Origin: Pelagerythrobacter marensis
GTDB taxonomy: Bacteria; Pseudomonadota; Alphaproteobacteria; Sphingomonadales; Sphingomonadaceae
DNA: 64,000 nucleotides
Assembly: GCF_036700095.1 (NCBI RefSeq)
Contig: NZ_CP144918.1
Coordinates: 311,001-375,000 of the forward strand
Reading direction: 5' to 3'
Position numbers and translations under genes: made by a program. Positions 55,653 to 64,000 of the stretch are shown here, piece by piece (position 1 is the first letter of the stretch; every line of letters begins with the position of its first letter). The notes beneath the pieces are model-generated. The model saw nothing but the letters and a program-made list of their open reading frames with translations. It ran no database searches and was not told the origin of the DNA.

Positions 55653-58505
55653 TCAGAACGCGATCTTCGCGCCGATGCGGAAGGTCCTGCCGAGAAGGTC
55701 GTAGAGCGACTGATTCGTCGCCGGCGTCGCATAGGCGCTGCCGGCCGGGCCCGAGGCCACCACCGGCGGATCCTTGTCGAGGAGGTTGGTGACCGCGAGG
55801 AACAGCCGGAGATCGGCCGAGCCGAGCACGAAATCGCGATGCGCGGACGCATCGAGATAGAACGCACCGTCGATGCGGTTGGTGTTGATCGTCCGCGCGG
55901 TGGCGGTCGATTCCGGGCATCCCCGGGTGCACTCGACATAGCTGTTGTCGTACGTGCCCGAGCTGATCCCGCGCCCGATCAGGTTCAGGCGCAGCGGGCC
56001 GTCGCTCCACGAGGCGGTGACCCGGTAAAGGAACTCGGGATTGCCGCCGCTGGTGTTCTCGCCCACGATGTCGACTGCCGGGTCGAGGCCGTTGTCGACC
56101 GTGTTTTCCAGGTAGAGCGTCGCCAGCCCGCGCAGACTGAAAGTGCCCGGGCCGATGTCGGTGCTGTAGCTCGTCTCGAAATCCAGCCCCCGCGCCCGCT
56201 GCCGGGCGAAATTGAACGGGCTTTCGAATATCTGCAGGTCGGTGCCGAATTCGTTCGGGCCGCGCACGATCGCGGCGCAATATTCATCGACCCCCTCGTG
56301 GCAGCGGTCGATGATCGTCTGGGCATCGAGCGAGTCGATCGCATCGTTGATCTCGATATCGTAGTAGTCGACCGAGACCGAGAAGCCCGGCACGAAACGG
56401 GGCTGGAACACGACGCCGACACCCCATTGATCCGCCTTTTCCGGGTCGAGATCGGGGTTGCCGCGCCTGGTCCCGCTGAACGGCGTGGACTGGTTGTCGT
56501 TGAAAGGATCGAGCACCGTATTGGTGCGGGTCGAACCGGCGGTGAAGAGTTCGCCCAGGTTGGGCGCGCGAATATCGCGCGAGCGCGTCGCGCGGAAACG
56601 CAGGCCGTCGATCGGCTCGAACGTCGCGCCGATCTTCCACGTGGTGACATAGCCGGAGGTGGTATAATCGGTCGCCCGGATCGCGCCGTTGACATTGAGG
56701 GTGTCGAGCACGGGGACGAGAACCTCAAGGTAGCCCTCGGTCACCGAATATTCGCCGAAGCTGGGCAGGAAGTTGCCCACGAACCAGCCCGACCGGTATT
56801 GCGGATCGACGAAGCCCCTGACTTCCTCGCGCCGATGCTCTCCGCCCACGGCGACGGCGACCGCGCCCGCAGGCAGATCGAACGCATCGAACGAGAGGTT
56901 CGCGGCAAACACGTCCTGCTGGAATCGCTGGTTGCGATAGGGGTCGCCGACAACCCAGGCCACCGCCTCCGGGTCGGCGACACCGATGCCGAAACGATTG
57001 AGCGGAATGCAGCCGTTGTCGGGATCGGCGAGCGAGGACCGGCAAACGATCGTGCCTTCCGCGACCCCCAGGGCATTGCCCGCCGGTGCGAAGACGGCAT
57101 CGGTGGCGGCCGCCAGCCGCGCATTGTTGCTGATGCCCGCCGCCATTTCGCGGGTCTTGGCGATACCCAGCTGGTAATAGGCGTCCCACCGGGCGGTGCT
57201 GCCGAACAGGTCGAATTCGCCATCCGCACCGATCACGTAGCGCTGCACGCTGCGCTTTGTGTCGTTGGTGCGGACCGGCAGGTCCGCATTGGTCGTGCCG
57301 AAGCGGAACGAGGTTTCGCCCGCGTCGGCCAGCGCCTGCCTGATCGATTCGGGCAGGAAGGCATTGTCGGCCATGATGGTGACATTGCCCTGGTTGCGCT
57401 GGATGCCCAGTTGCCCGCGGTTGCGCGAGCGGGCGTAGCTTGCCTGGCCGAAGACGTTGAGCCACGGCGCGATCTCGTAGCTGATGCGTCCGAAGAGGCT
57501 CCTGCGGTTCGCTTCGGGGTCGAGCGACTGGTCGTCGTTCACCTGCGTCATCGCCCAGTCGCCGCCGACGATCCACGGGTCGCGGCGCGTCCCATAGTCG
57601 AACTGGCCGAGTGCGCCGCCGTCGCCGAAGAACGTGCCGGCGAGCGAACCGCTGGTGATGATCCCGCCCGGCGTCGCCAGGCTGAGGCCCGCCTTGTCGG
57701 TCACCAGCCGCTCCGGTTCGCCGTTTCCGGGGGCGTAGGCCGGATTGTTGATCAGGTACCAGCCCCTGTCGTTCCAGTCGCGCGGAACGCCGTGCAGCCC
57801 TTCGCGAATGGATAGCTCTCCGTTCAGCAGGATATGCCCGCGCCCGTCGGCGAAAGGCGTGCCGAACGTGGCGTCGAACTTGTGGCTCGGGGCATCGCCG
57901 TAGGTCGTTATGCCGGTCTCGGCACCTGCCTTGAAGCCGGTGTAATCGTCGTCGAGGATGAAGTTCACCACGCCTGAAACGGCATCCGAACCGTAAGCCG
58001 CCGAGGCGCCTCCGGTCACCACCTCGACGCCCGAGATCAACCCTTGCGGGAAAGTGTTGACATCGACCTGCCCGCCGATCGCCGACCCGACCGAGCGCTG
58101 CCCGTTCAGAAGAACCAGCGTGCGGCTGGAACCGAGCGAGCGCAGGTTGATCGTGTTCAGGCCCGACAGGCCCGAACTCATCGACAGGTTGGAGTTCGCC
58201 GGCGTGGCGCTGCCCACGACAGAGGGGATTTCGTTGACGAAGTCGGCGATATTCGCGGGCGCGGCCGATTCTATGTCCTCGGCTCCGATAACCGTGAGCG
58301 GGGTCGGGGCGTTATAGCCGTCGCGCTGGATGCGCGTGCCGGTCACCACGATAATGTCGGACGACGGCGCCCCCCTGGCGGCCGCGGGCGCGCCGTCGTC
58401 GATCCCCGGGGAAGCGGCGGACCCGGTGTCCTGCGCGAAAGCCGCCGTTGCGGAGAGCAGGCCCGCAGCCAGTGCGACGGCAGAGCTGAAGTTTCGTCCC
58501 ATCAT
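55653..58505 (-). CDS. TonB-dependent receptor (950 aa)
   Basis: The start at 58505 is preceded by GAGGGAAATAAC; it gives a signal peptide (SSAVALAAGLLSATAAFAQ). The 950-residue product has the plug domain at about residues 50-170 (TGTRIQRDGYNAPTPLTVIGAEDIE, then INLRSLGSSRTLVLLNGQRSVGS) and a long barrel ending in FRIGAKIAF. Large receptors of this kind in sphingomonads carry oligosaccharides, peptides or aromatic compounds. It is downstream of the D-aminoacylase gene on the same strand (127-base gap), which suggests a peptide or N-acyl-D-amino-acid substrate. Confidence 0.92.
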   Translation of the reverse strand: MMGRNFSSAVALAAGLLSATAAFAQDTGSAASPGIDDGAPAAARGAPSSDIIVVTGTRIQRDGYNAPTPLTVIGAEDIESAAPANIADFVNEIPSVVGSATPANSNLSMSSGLSGLNTINLRSLGSSRTLVLLNGQRSVGSAIGGQVDVNTFPQGLISGVEVVTGGASAAYGSDAVSGVVNFILDDDYTGFKAGAETGITTYGDAPSHKFDATFGTPFADGRGHILLNGELSIREGLHGVPRDWNDRGWYLINNPAYAPGNGEPERLVTDKAGLSLATPGGIITSGSLAGTFFGDGGALGQFDYGTRRDPWIVGGDWAMTQVNDDQSLDPEANRRSLFGRISYEIAPWLNVFGQASYARSRNRGQLGIQRNQGNVTIMADNAFLPESIRQALADAGETSFRFGTTNADLPVRTNDTKRSVQRYVIGADGEFDLFGSTARWDAYYQLGIAKTREMAAGISNNARLAAATDAVFAPAGNALGVAEGTIVCRSSLADPDNGCIPLNRFGIGVADPEAVAWVVGDPYRNQRFQQDVFAANLSFDAFDLPAGAVAVAVGGEHRREEVRGFVDPQYRSGWFVGNFLPSFGEYSVTEGYLEVLVPVLDTLNVNGAIRATDYTTSGYVTTWKIGATFEPIDGLRFRATRSRDIRAPNLGELFTAGSTRTNTVLDPFNDNQSTPFSGTRRGNPDLDPEKADQWGVGVVFQPRFVPGFSVSVDYYDIEINDAIDSLDAQTIIDRCHEGVDEYCAAIVRGPNEFGTDLQIFESPFNFARQRARGLDFETSYSTDIGPGTFSLRGLATLYLENTVDNGLDPAVDIVGENTSGGNPEFLYRVTASWSDGPLRLNLIGRGISSGTYDNSYVECTRGCPESTATARTINTNRIDGAFYLDASAHRDFVLGSADLRLFLAVTNLLDKDPPVVASGPAGSAYATPATNQSLYDLLGRTFRIGAKIAF

Positions 58506-58632
58506 GTTATTTCCCTCTTTCCGGGCGGTCGCGGCCGCCGGGCGGCGGACGCCATCGCCGTCTCTCACTGCCCTTCGGGCTCCCTCTCACGTCGTTCGAG
58601 ATCGGCTATGCGGCTCTTCCCGAGCGCCTTGT

Positions 58633-60264
58633 TCACTCCGCCGCGCAACCCGCCCCCGCGCGGGCGAGCGGGCGCCCGGCTGCGCGACCGGTCGGCCGGC
58701 CCTCGTCTATCGCAAGCACACCGTTCACCAGCACGGTTCGCACGCCTTTGGAGAACAGGGTCGGTTCGGCGTAGGTCGCCGCGGGGGCGAACCCTTCCGG
58801 GTCGAACACGACGATATCGGCGAAATGGCCTTCCGCCAGCCGGCCCCGTCCCTCCAGTCCGAACAGGGCGGCAGGCACGGCCGTGCTCTGATCGATGAAC
58901 CGGCGCAGGTCGATCACCTGCTTCTGCCGGACATAGACGTCGTACTTGCGGGCGAAACTCGCGTAATACCGCGGATGCCCGGCCGAAGCGTCGGAGCTGG
59001 TGACGACCCACGGCCGCTGCATGAAGGCGGCAATGTCCGCCTCGCTCTGGTTGAACGAGGCGACTCCCGCCTCCGAACGCTCGAGCAGGTCGATCGCCGC
59101 CTGTATCGGATCGTCGCCTGCCTCCCCGGCGAGATCTTCCAGCGTCTTGCCGAGCGCGTCGGCCGGCCCCCGCGTGATGAGAAGCGATGCCGCCCCGCCG
59201 CGGCGGCGGAGATTCTCCGCCATCTCCTCGCGGATCCGGGGAAGCTGCGCCGAATCCGCGAAGCGGCCGAGCATCGCCTGCCGCCCGCCATCCTGCGCCC
59301 AGCGCGGGACCAGAGCGGCGGAGAGACCGGTCCCGGACGCGCTCCAGGGATACTGGTCGGCATGGACGACCTGGCCTTCGGCCTGCGCCTGCTCGATCTG
59401 CGCGATGACCGCCGGCGCTTCGCCGTGCACGTCGACCCCCAGCGCCTTGATATGGGCGATGTGGACCGGGATGTCCGCTTCCCGGCCGATGGTCAGCGCT
59501 TCCTCCACGGCGCCGGCGAGGCCGATCGTGTAGGACGATTCGTCGCGGATATGCGTGTCGTAGAGGCCGCCGTGCCGGGCCGCAGCGCGGGCCAGGCTGA
59601 CGATCTCGCCTTCGCCGGAATAGCTCTGGGGGGCGTAGAACAGCCCGCTCGACAGCCCCAGCGCGCCTGCGCACATCGCCTCTTCGGTCAGCGCCACCAT
59701 TCGCGCGAGCTCGGCCGCGGTCGGCGCGCGGTCCTCTTCGCCCACGACATCCCGCCGCAAGGCGCCGAGCCCGACGTAAGTGGCGAAATTGACGCCGTAA
59801 TCGCGTCCGCTATCCCGGCCCAGGGTGGCCGCGACATCGACATCGCCGCCACCGTCGACCCCGATGAAGGCAGTGGTCACGCCCTGCGTCAGGAACGGCA
59901 GGACGAGACGCGCCGCCGGTATCCCGCTCGCCAGGGCCTCGCCGATGTGGGTGTGCGGATCGACGAACCCGGGCGCCACGATCAGGCCGCTCGCGTCGAT
60001 CACGCGCTCGGCCGAACGATCCGCCGGGGGGCCGACATAGACGATGCGATCGCCCGACACGGCGATGTCGCCGACGAGGGGCTCGCCGTTGCCGGGATAG
60101 ATCGTCCCGCCGGCGATCAATATGTCGTAGGGCGCGTCGCCTGCCGCCGCCTTCGCCGCCTCCGCCGATCGCGCCGATTGCGCCGATTGCGCCGCGGCCA
60201 CCGTCGGCATCTGCCAGGCCAGCGCAGCCGCGGCCGCCGCCAAGATCACGAGTTTCCCGTTCAT
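58633..60264 (-). CDS. Secreted D-aminoacylase / N-acyl-D-amino-acid deacylase (543 aa)
   Basis: The start at 60264 has AGAGGGGCGGG upstream and gives a signal peptide (LVILAAAAAALAWQMPTVAAAQ), so it acts in the periplasm. The amidohydrolase fold shows the metal motif FVDPHTHIG near residue 100, then STG-like LSSGLFYAPQSYSGEGEIV, IRDESSYTIG, HIAHIKALG, and the C-terminal LAEGHFADIVVFDPEGFAP. These are features of zinc D-aminoacylases, which release free D-amino acids from N-acyl forms. It is 99 bases downstream of dgcA. Confidence 0.88.
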   Translation of the reverse strand: MNGKLVILAAAAAALAWQMPTVAAAQSAQSARSAEAAKAAAGDAPYDILIAGGTIYPGNGEPLVGDIAVSGDRIVYVGPPADRSAERVIDASGLIVAPGFVDPHTHIGEALASGIPAARLVLPFLTQGVTTAFIGVDGGGDVDVAATLGRDSGRDYGVNFATYVGLGALRRDVVGEEDRAPTAAELARMVALTEEAMCAGALGLSSGLFYAPQSYSGEGEIVSLARAAARHGGLYDTHIRDESSYTIGLAGAVEEALTIGREADIPVHIAHIKALGVDVHGEAPAVIAQIEQAQAEGQVVHADQYPWSASGTGLSAALVPRWAQDGGRQAMLGRFADSAQLPRIREEMAENLRRRGGAASLLITRGPADALGKTLEDLAGEAGDDPIQAAIDLLERSEAGVASFNQSEADIAAFMQRPWVVTSSDASAGHPRYYASFARKYDVYVRQKQVIDLRRFIDQSTAVPAALFGLEGRGRLAEGHFADIVVFDPEGFAPAATYAEPTLFSKGVRTVLVNGVLAIDEGRPTGRAAGRPLARAGAGCAAE

Positions 60265-60321
60265 GCCCGCCCCTCTGCAATGTGTTGCAGCATTATTACG
60301 GAGCCGCGGGGCGGGGGGAAT

Positions 60322-60352
60322 GGGCGGAGCAATCATATGTTGATTACCGCCC
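60322..60352. promoter_or_regulatory. Nested dyad upstream of the D-aminoacylase gene
   Basis: Outer arms GGGCGG/CCGCCC enclose inner arms AATCA/TGATT around the 5-base centre TATGT. The dyad lies 58 bases upstream of the D-aminoacylase start codon, between it and dgcA. It is not followed by a T-run on either strand, so an operator is more likely than a terminator. Confidence 0.4.
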
Positions 60353-60363
60353 ATAACGCGCAG

Positions 60364-61353
60364 TTATAGTGCGCCCCAGAACCCGGGCTCCGCCGGTTTC
60401 ATCACGCCTTCGATTTCCGTGACCCCGCCCGGCCGGTCCGCCGCAAGCCAGGTCGGACCGTCGAGATCGACGAACGCGCAACGCTGCGCCAGCACCAGCG
60501 CGGGCGCGATCGAAAGCGAGCTGGACACCATGCAGCCCACCATCAGCCGCAGGCCCGCCTGCTGCGCCGCGGTGGCAACCTCCAGCGCACTCGTCAGCCC
60601 GCCGGTCTTGTCCAGCTTGATATTGATGACCTGATAACGGCGGGCGATCCGCGGGATATCGTCCCGCAGATGGCCCGATTCGTCGGCAGCGAGCGGGACC
60701 AGCGGCGCAAATCCTTCCAGCTCCGCGTCGTCGCCCGCCGCCAGCGGCTGCTCCAGCAAGTCCACCCCCAGATCGGCCAGCGCCGACTGGCGATCGGCGA
60801 GCCCCTGCATCGACCAGCTCTCGTTGGGATCGACGATCATCCTGGGCGCGGGCGCGACCTCGCGGACGGCGCGGATCGCGGCCAGCGGATCGTGGTCGTC
60901 GACCTTGACCTTGAGGAGCGGCACGTTGCGCAACGCACGCGCGGCGGCCGCCATATTGGCGGGGGTGTCCACCCCGATGGTCATGGCCGTGGCGACCGGG
61001 GCCGGTTCGGGCCAGCCCGCCATTTCGGCAACGCTCCGGCCCGCGAGCTTCGCTTCCAGGTCCCACAACGCGCAATCGACCGCGTTGCGTGCCGCCCCGG
61101 CCGGCATCAGGCCGAGCAGCTCGCGCCGATCGACGCCGGCTTCGATCGCGGGGCGGGCCGTTTCGATCTGATGCAGCGCGCTGTCGAGCGTCTCGTCGTA
61201 GCGGGCATAGGGAACCCCTTCCCCGCGCCCCGTGACGCCGCCCTGCGCGATCTCGACCGTAATAACCTCTGCCGCCGTCCTGGTCCCGCGCGAGATACGA
61301 AACGGCCGGTTCAGGCGGAACGAAGACTGGACTGCAGAGATTCGCCGAAGCAT
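60364..61353 (-). CDS. dgcA: Enolase-superfamily epimerase, probable N-acetyl-D-glutamate racemase DgcA
   Basis: The 329-residue product is an L-Ala-D/L-Glu-epimerase-type enolase-superfamily enzyme. Catalytic and metal residues are visible: KVK at 148-150, Asp175 in IVDPNES, Glu201 in LLEQPL, Asp224 in AADES, and Lys249 in NIKLDKTGG. Adjacent to a DUF1611 gene, such enzymes have been described as N-acetyl-D-glutamate racemase DgcA in marine Proteobacteria. The start at 61353 overlaps dgcN by 43 bases. A dipeptide epimerase acting on murein peptides is the main alternative. Confidence 0.82.
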   Translation of the reverse strand: MLRRISAVQSSFRLNRPFRISRGTRTAAEVITVEIAQGGVTGRGEGVPYARYDETLDSALHQIETARPAIEAGVDRRELLGLMPAGAARNAVDCALWDLEAKLAGRSVAEMAGWPEPAPVATAMTIGVDTPANMAAAARALRNVPLLKVKVDDHDPLAAIRAVREVAPAPRMIVDPNESWSMQGLADRQSALADLGVDLLEQPLAAGDDAELEGFAPLVPLAADESGHLRDDIPRIARRYQVINIKLDKTGGLTSALEVATAAQQAGLRLMVGCMVSSSLSIAPALVLAQRCAFVDLDGPTWLAADRPGGVTEIEGVMKPAEPGFWGAL

Positions 61354-62348
61354 TGTTCCATCCGATCGATGATGTTCTCCACGCCGAAGGCGACGGGGTC
61401 GGTGACGGGCAGGCCGGTCTCTTCCGCAGTGCGCCGGCACAGCGCCAGCGCATCCTCGCGCGCCAGGCTCGACGTGTTGAGCGCGATCCCCACGGCGATC
61501 ACGTCCGGGCTGGTCAGCCGGCCGACCTGCAGGTTCGCCGCGATCGTCTCGGTCAGCGAAGGCACCGCGTAGTGCGGCAGCCCCCGCATGCGGGTGCGCG
61601 ACGGATCGTGGCAGACGACGATCGCATCGGGCTGCGCGCCGTGCAGCAGCCCGGTCGACACGCCTGCGAAAGACGGGTGGAACAAGGACCCCTGCCCTTC
61701 GATCACGTCCCACCCTCCGTCTTCGCGCGCGGGCGAAAGCCGCTCGATCGCCCCCGAGATGAAATCGGCGATGACGGCATCGAGCGGCACGCCCGCCCCG
61801 GCAATCAGAATGCCGGTCTGTCCGGTCGCGCGGAAATCGGCCGCGATGCCGCGCGCCCGCATGGCGCGCTCCAGGTGAAGCGCGGTCACCATCTTGCCGA
61901 CCGAGCAGTCGGTGCCGACGGTCAGCAGGCGCCGGCCCGCACGCGGCAGGCCGTTGCCCACGGGCAGGTCGGATCCGGCGTCGCGGACATCGATCAGGCG
62001 CCGCCCGTTCCGCTCGGCAGCGGCCACGAGGCGCGGTTCGTCGCGCAAGCGGGCGTGCAGGCCCGAGGCGATATCGAGGCCGGCCTCGAGCGCAGCTTCG
62101 CAATCGTCGATCAGTTCCTCGCTCAGCATCCCGCCGGCATTGGCGACGCCGAGGATGAGCGTCCTGGCGCCGGCCGCCGCGGCTTCGGCGAAACCCATTT
62201 GCGGAAGGCCGAGCGAAAGCGGCCCGCCCTCCCGCACGAATTCGCCGATCGCGTCCTCCGGCCGGAACATGGCAATGCCGCGAGAGGTCTTGATGGCCAG
62301 CGGATCGACGGTCGATCCCAGATAGAGCAGGTAAGGTGCCTTGATCAT
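61311..62348 (-). CDS. dgcN: DUF1611 protein, probable D-glutamate N-acetyltransferase DgcN
   Basis: From the ATG at 62348 the product is 345 residues; its start KAPYLLYLGSTVDPLAIKTSRGI matches the family N-terminus. Alternative in-frame starts at 62390 and 62501 add residues with no family match, although the 62390 ATG has GGAGAGG directly upstream. A Walker A-like loop GTDCSVGKM lies at 145-153, and a second conserved block is DVIEGQGSLFHPSFAGVS. DUF1611 proteins next to dgcA have been assigned as D-glutamate N-acetyltransferases. The pair would convert D-Glu to N-acetyl-L-Glu. Confidence 0.82.
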   Translation of the reverse strand: MIKAPYLLYLGSTVDPLAIKTSRGIAMFRPEDAIGEFVREGGPLSLGLPQMGFAEAAAAGARTLILGVANAGGMLSEELIDDCEAALEAGLDIASGLHARLRDEPRLVAAAERNGRRLIDVRDAGSDLPVGNGLPRAGRRLLTVGTDCSVGKMVTALHLERAMRARGIAADFRATGQTGILIAGAGVPLDAVIADFISGAIERLSPAREDGGWDVIEGQGSLFHPSFAGVSTGLLHGAQPDAIVVCHDPSRTRMRGLPHYAVPSLTETIAANLQVGRLTSPDVIAVGIALNTSSLAREDALALCRRTAEETGLPVTDPVAFGVENIIDRMEQCFGESLQSSLRSA

Positions 62349-62432
62349 GATCCACGACGTTGCTGCGATCGCGCCAGTCTTGGCAGCCATCCTCTCCGAA
62401 GACGTATCAAATTGATCCGGCAACCTATAACC

Positions 62433-62454
62433 TGCGGGAATATTTGTTCCCGCA
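62433..62454. promoter_or_regulatory. Perfect dyad upstream of dgcN, likely operator
   Basis: The arms TGCGGGAA and TTCCCGCA are exactly complementary, with a 6-base centre (TATTTG). The dyad is about 85 bases upstream of the dgcN start at 62348. On the minus strand TTATAG lies just downstream, so the dyad would overlap or border the -35 region. No T-run follows, which argues against a terminator. Confidence 0.5.
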
Positions 62455-62599
62455 TCTTTGGCTGCATGTGGGGGCGCGATTGGCCGAGCGGGACCGGGCA
62501 CCGACCGAAACGGCGGCTATTCAATGGCCGAAGCGGACCTTCGAACAGCCGATATCTTCGCGCATTGCCGGTGCCGGCGCACCTTTGCGGCCGTGCAGG

Positions 62600-63355
62600 C
62601 TACGGCCCTGGGCGCCGGGGCGTTTCACTGCCGAGCCATGACACCGCCGCGCTGTAGCGCGCGTCGATCACTTCCCAATCGAGGTTGGCCATGAAGGCAT
62701 CGATATACCGCGCCGCGGCGGTGCCGTAGTCCATGTGGTAGGAGTGCTCGTACATGTCGAGCGCGATCAGCGGCACGCCGGTGACGGCAGCGTGCATATG
62801 ATCCCACGCCCAGTAATTGTGCAGCGAGCCGGTGTGCGGATTGAACGCCAGCACCGTCCAGCCGGAGCCGCCCGCCAGCGACATCGCCGTGCGGCGAAAT
62901 TCCCGTTCCCACGCCTCGACGCTGCCGTGCGACCGCGCCAGCGCCTCGGCAATCGCGCCCGCCGGGCGGCCGTCGCCGCCGAGCCCGTCGAAATAGTATT
63001 CGTGCAGGATCACCGAACCGGTCCGGTGCAGCTCCTCGCGCTTGAGGCCGCCGTAAAGGAGCGGCGGGAAATCCTCGTCCGCCATGGCCGCGGCGAGCTT
63101 CTCCTCGACCGTGTTCAGCGCCCGCACCGAGCCCTGGTAGTTGTTCTCCCAGTGCGAAGTGATCAGCCGCTCCGAAAGGCCGGAAAGCTTCGCGGGATCG
63201 AACCGCAGCGGCTTGGGCCGATGCCCTCCTGCGAAGGCCGGCGCACGAGGCAATCCGGTTTGCGCAGCGGCCGATCCGGCCGCGCCCGTCAGCGCCAGCC
63301 CGGTTGCCGCCGCCGAGACCGTTCCGATCGCCTCGCGCCGTGTGATTTTGCTCAT
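62600..63355 (-). CDS. Tat-exported Fe/Mn superoxide dismutase, ChrC-like (251 aa)
   Basis: The N-terminus SKITRREAIGTVSAAATGLALTG is a twin-arginine (Tat) signal, so a folded, metal-loaded enzyme is exported. The SOD domain keeps the metal ligands His68 (SHWENNYQG), His118 (LHEYYF), Asp200 and His204 (LDMYEHSY). It dismutates superoxide in the periplasm. It lies 12 bases downstream of chrA; chr operons in other bacteria carry a SOD gene (chrC), supporting a link to chromate stress. There is no further gene of the operon in the window. Confidence 0.9.
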   Translation of the reverse strand: MSKITRREAIGTVSAAATGLALTGAAGSAAAQTGLPRAPAFAGGHRPKPLRFDPAKLSGLSERLITSHWENNYQGSVRALNTVEEKLAAAMADEDFPPLLYGGLKREELHRTGSVILHEYYFDGLGGDGRPAGAIAEALARSHGSVEAWEREFRRTAMSLAGGSGWTVLAFNPHTGSLHNYWAWDHMHAAVTGVPLIALDMYEHSYHMDYGTAAARYIDAFMANLDWEVIDARYSAAVSWLGSETPRRPGP

Positions 63356-63367
63356 CTCCTGGCTCCC

Positions 63368-64000
63368 CTAACCGATCGCGCCGAAAACAAGTCCGCCGAT
63401 CGCTGCGACGCCCAGCACCCGGACCACCGACCACCTTGCACCGAACACCAGCAGGCACGCAACCGCCGCCAGGACGGCCGCCCGCCAGTCGAGGCTCGCC
63501 CACTCCGGCATGTAAAGCCGCACCGGCCCGAACCAGGCTTGCGAAACTTGCGCGAACAGGACGTGGAGCGCGAACCACACGGTGAGGTTGGCGATCACGC
63601 CGACCACCGCGGCCGTGAGAGCGGCGAGCCCGCCCTTGAGCCTGGTCGCATGGGCCATCCGGTCGATCCACGGCGCGAATGCGAAGATCCACAGGAAGCA
63701 CGGCGCAAAGGTCACCCAGGTGGTCAGGCCCGCCCCGATCAGCCCGGCCACGAAAGGCGTGAACGGCTCGGGCGCCCTGAACGCGGCGAGATAGCCGACG
63801 AACTGCGTCACCATGATCAGCGGACCGGGTGTGGTCTCCGCAAGGCCCAGGCCGTCGGCCATTTCGCCCGGGACAAGCCAGCCGTAACCCTGCACCGCTT
63901 CCTGCGCCATGTAGGCGAGAACCGCATAGGCGCCCCCGAAAGTCACCACGGCCAACTGCGAGAAGAACAGGCCGATGTCCCACAGGACGTGCCCCGGACC
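63368..64000 (-). CDS. chrA: Chromate transporter ChrA, C-terminal part (5' end outside window)
   Basis: The open frame runs from the right edge to a stop at 63368-63370, giving about 210 residues. It includes the second CHR domain signature ([17 protein letters not shown], then [25 protein letters not shown]) and about five membrane segments. ChrA proteins export chromate from the cytoplasm. It is 12 bases upstream of the SOD gene, likely one operon. A TTG at 63955 is not the true start; the frame continues beyond the window. Confidence 0.9.
   Translation of the reverse strand, partial: GPGHVLWDIGLFFSQLAVVTFGGAYAVLAYMAQEAVQGYGWLVPGEMADGLGLAETTPGPLIMVTQFVGYLAAFRAPEPFTPFVAGLIGAGLTTWVTFAPCFLWIFAFAPWIDRMAHATRLKGGLAALTAAVVGVIANLTVWFALHVLFAQVSQAWFGPVRLYMPEWASLDWRAAVLAAVACLLVFGARWSVVRVLGVAAIGGLVFGAIG

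Noticed and set aside
55638-57815. 725-codon plus-strand frame opposite the 950-residue TonB receptor
   Set aside because: It is an antisense shadow; the receptor has signal peptide, plug and barrel, the antisense product has none.

Overview
The window reads as part of a high-GC alphaproteobacterial chromosome. It most resembles the order Sphingomonadales: there are three TonB-dependent receptors, an alpha/beta-fused E1 dehydrogenase, a flagellar order running from flgF to fliA, and a 28-bp inverted repeat of a type common in sphingomonads. The taxonomic call is inference from gene content and composition. No rRNA, tRNA, insertion sequence, CRISPR array or prophage was seen.

Layout. (1) 1-2376: end of a TonB-dependent receptor and a PepSY-type membrane protein, probably metal or siderophore uptake. 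(2) 2703-15478, minus strand: a 4064-residue RHS/YD-repeat protein carrying a LysM domain, coupled by a 1-nt overlap to a small two-helix membrane protein that may be its immunity or partner protein. (3) 15814-36524: a flagellar-type locus in two convergent blocks. The plus block is flgFGAHI, flgBC, fliEF, a 127-residue unknown in the fliG slot, fliHIJK, flgDE, a reduced fliM, fliNOP, fliA, a TPR protein and a 119-residue unknown. The minus block is fliQ, fliR, flhB, flhA and a second TPR protein. Rod, hook, rings and export gate are encoded. FliG, flagellin, cap, hook-filament junction and stator genes are absent from the window. (4) 36650-45342: amidohydrolase with a TolB-type propeller, fused E1 with a FabD-like partner, and a second TonB receptor. 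(5) 45650-49926: Baeyer-Villiger-type monooxygenase, CinA/MoaB-like protein, NodB-like deacetylase and GNAT acyltransferase. (6) 49975-52405, minus strand: a 59-residue membrane protein, then rplA, rplK, nusG, secE. (7) 52663-54429: AGCS alanine/glycine symporter and a 49-residue gene. (8) 54702-62348: a LysR regulator facing a TonB receptor, a secreted D-aminoacylase, and dgcA and dgcN, which together look like a D-amino-acid/D-glutamate scavenging locus. (9) 62600-64000: a Tat-exported Fe/Mn superoxide dismutase behind the 3' part of chrA.

The two most interesting parts are the reduced flagellar locus and the RHS system that shares its divergent intergenic region. The flagellar locus has no FliG in the window, a short FliF tail, a FliM with only a SpoA domain recognisable, an NPEH instead of NPTH motif in FlhB, and two TPR proteins. 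Whether these build a motile flagellum or a specialised export device cannot be settled without the rest of the genome. The D-glutamate locus is the most coherent metabolic story.
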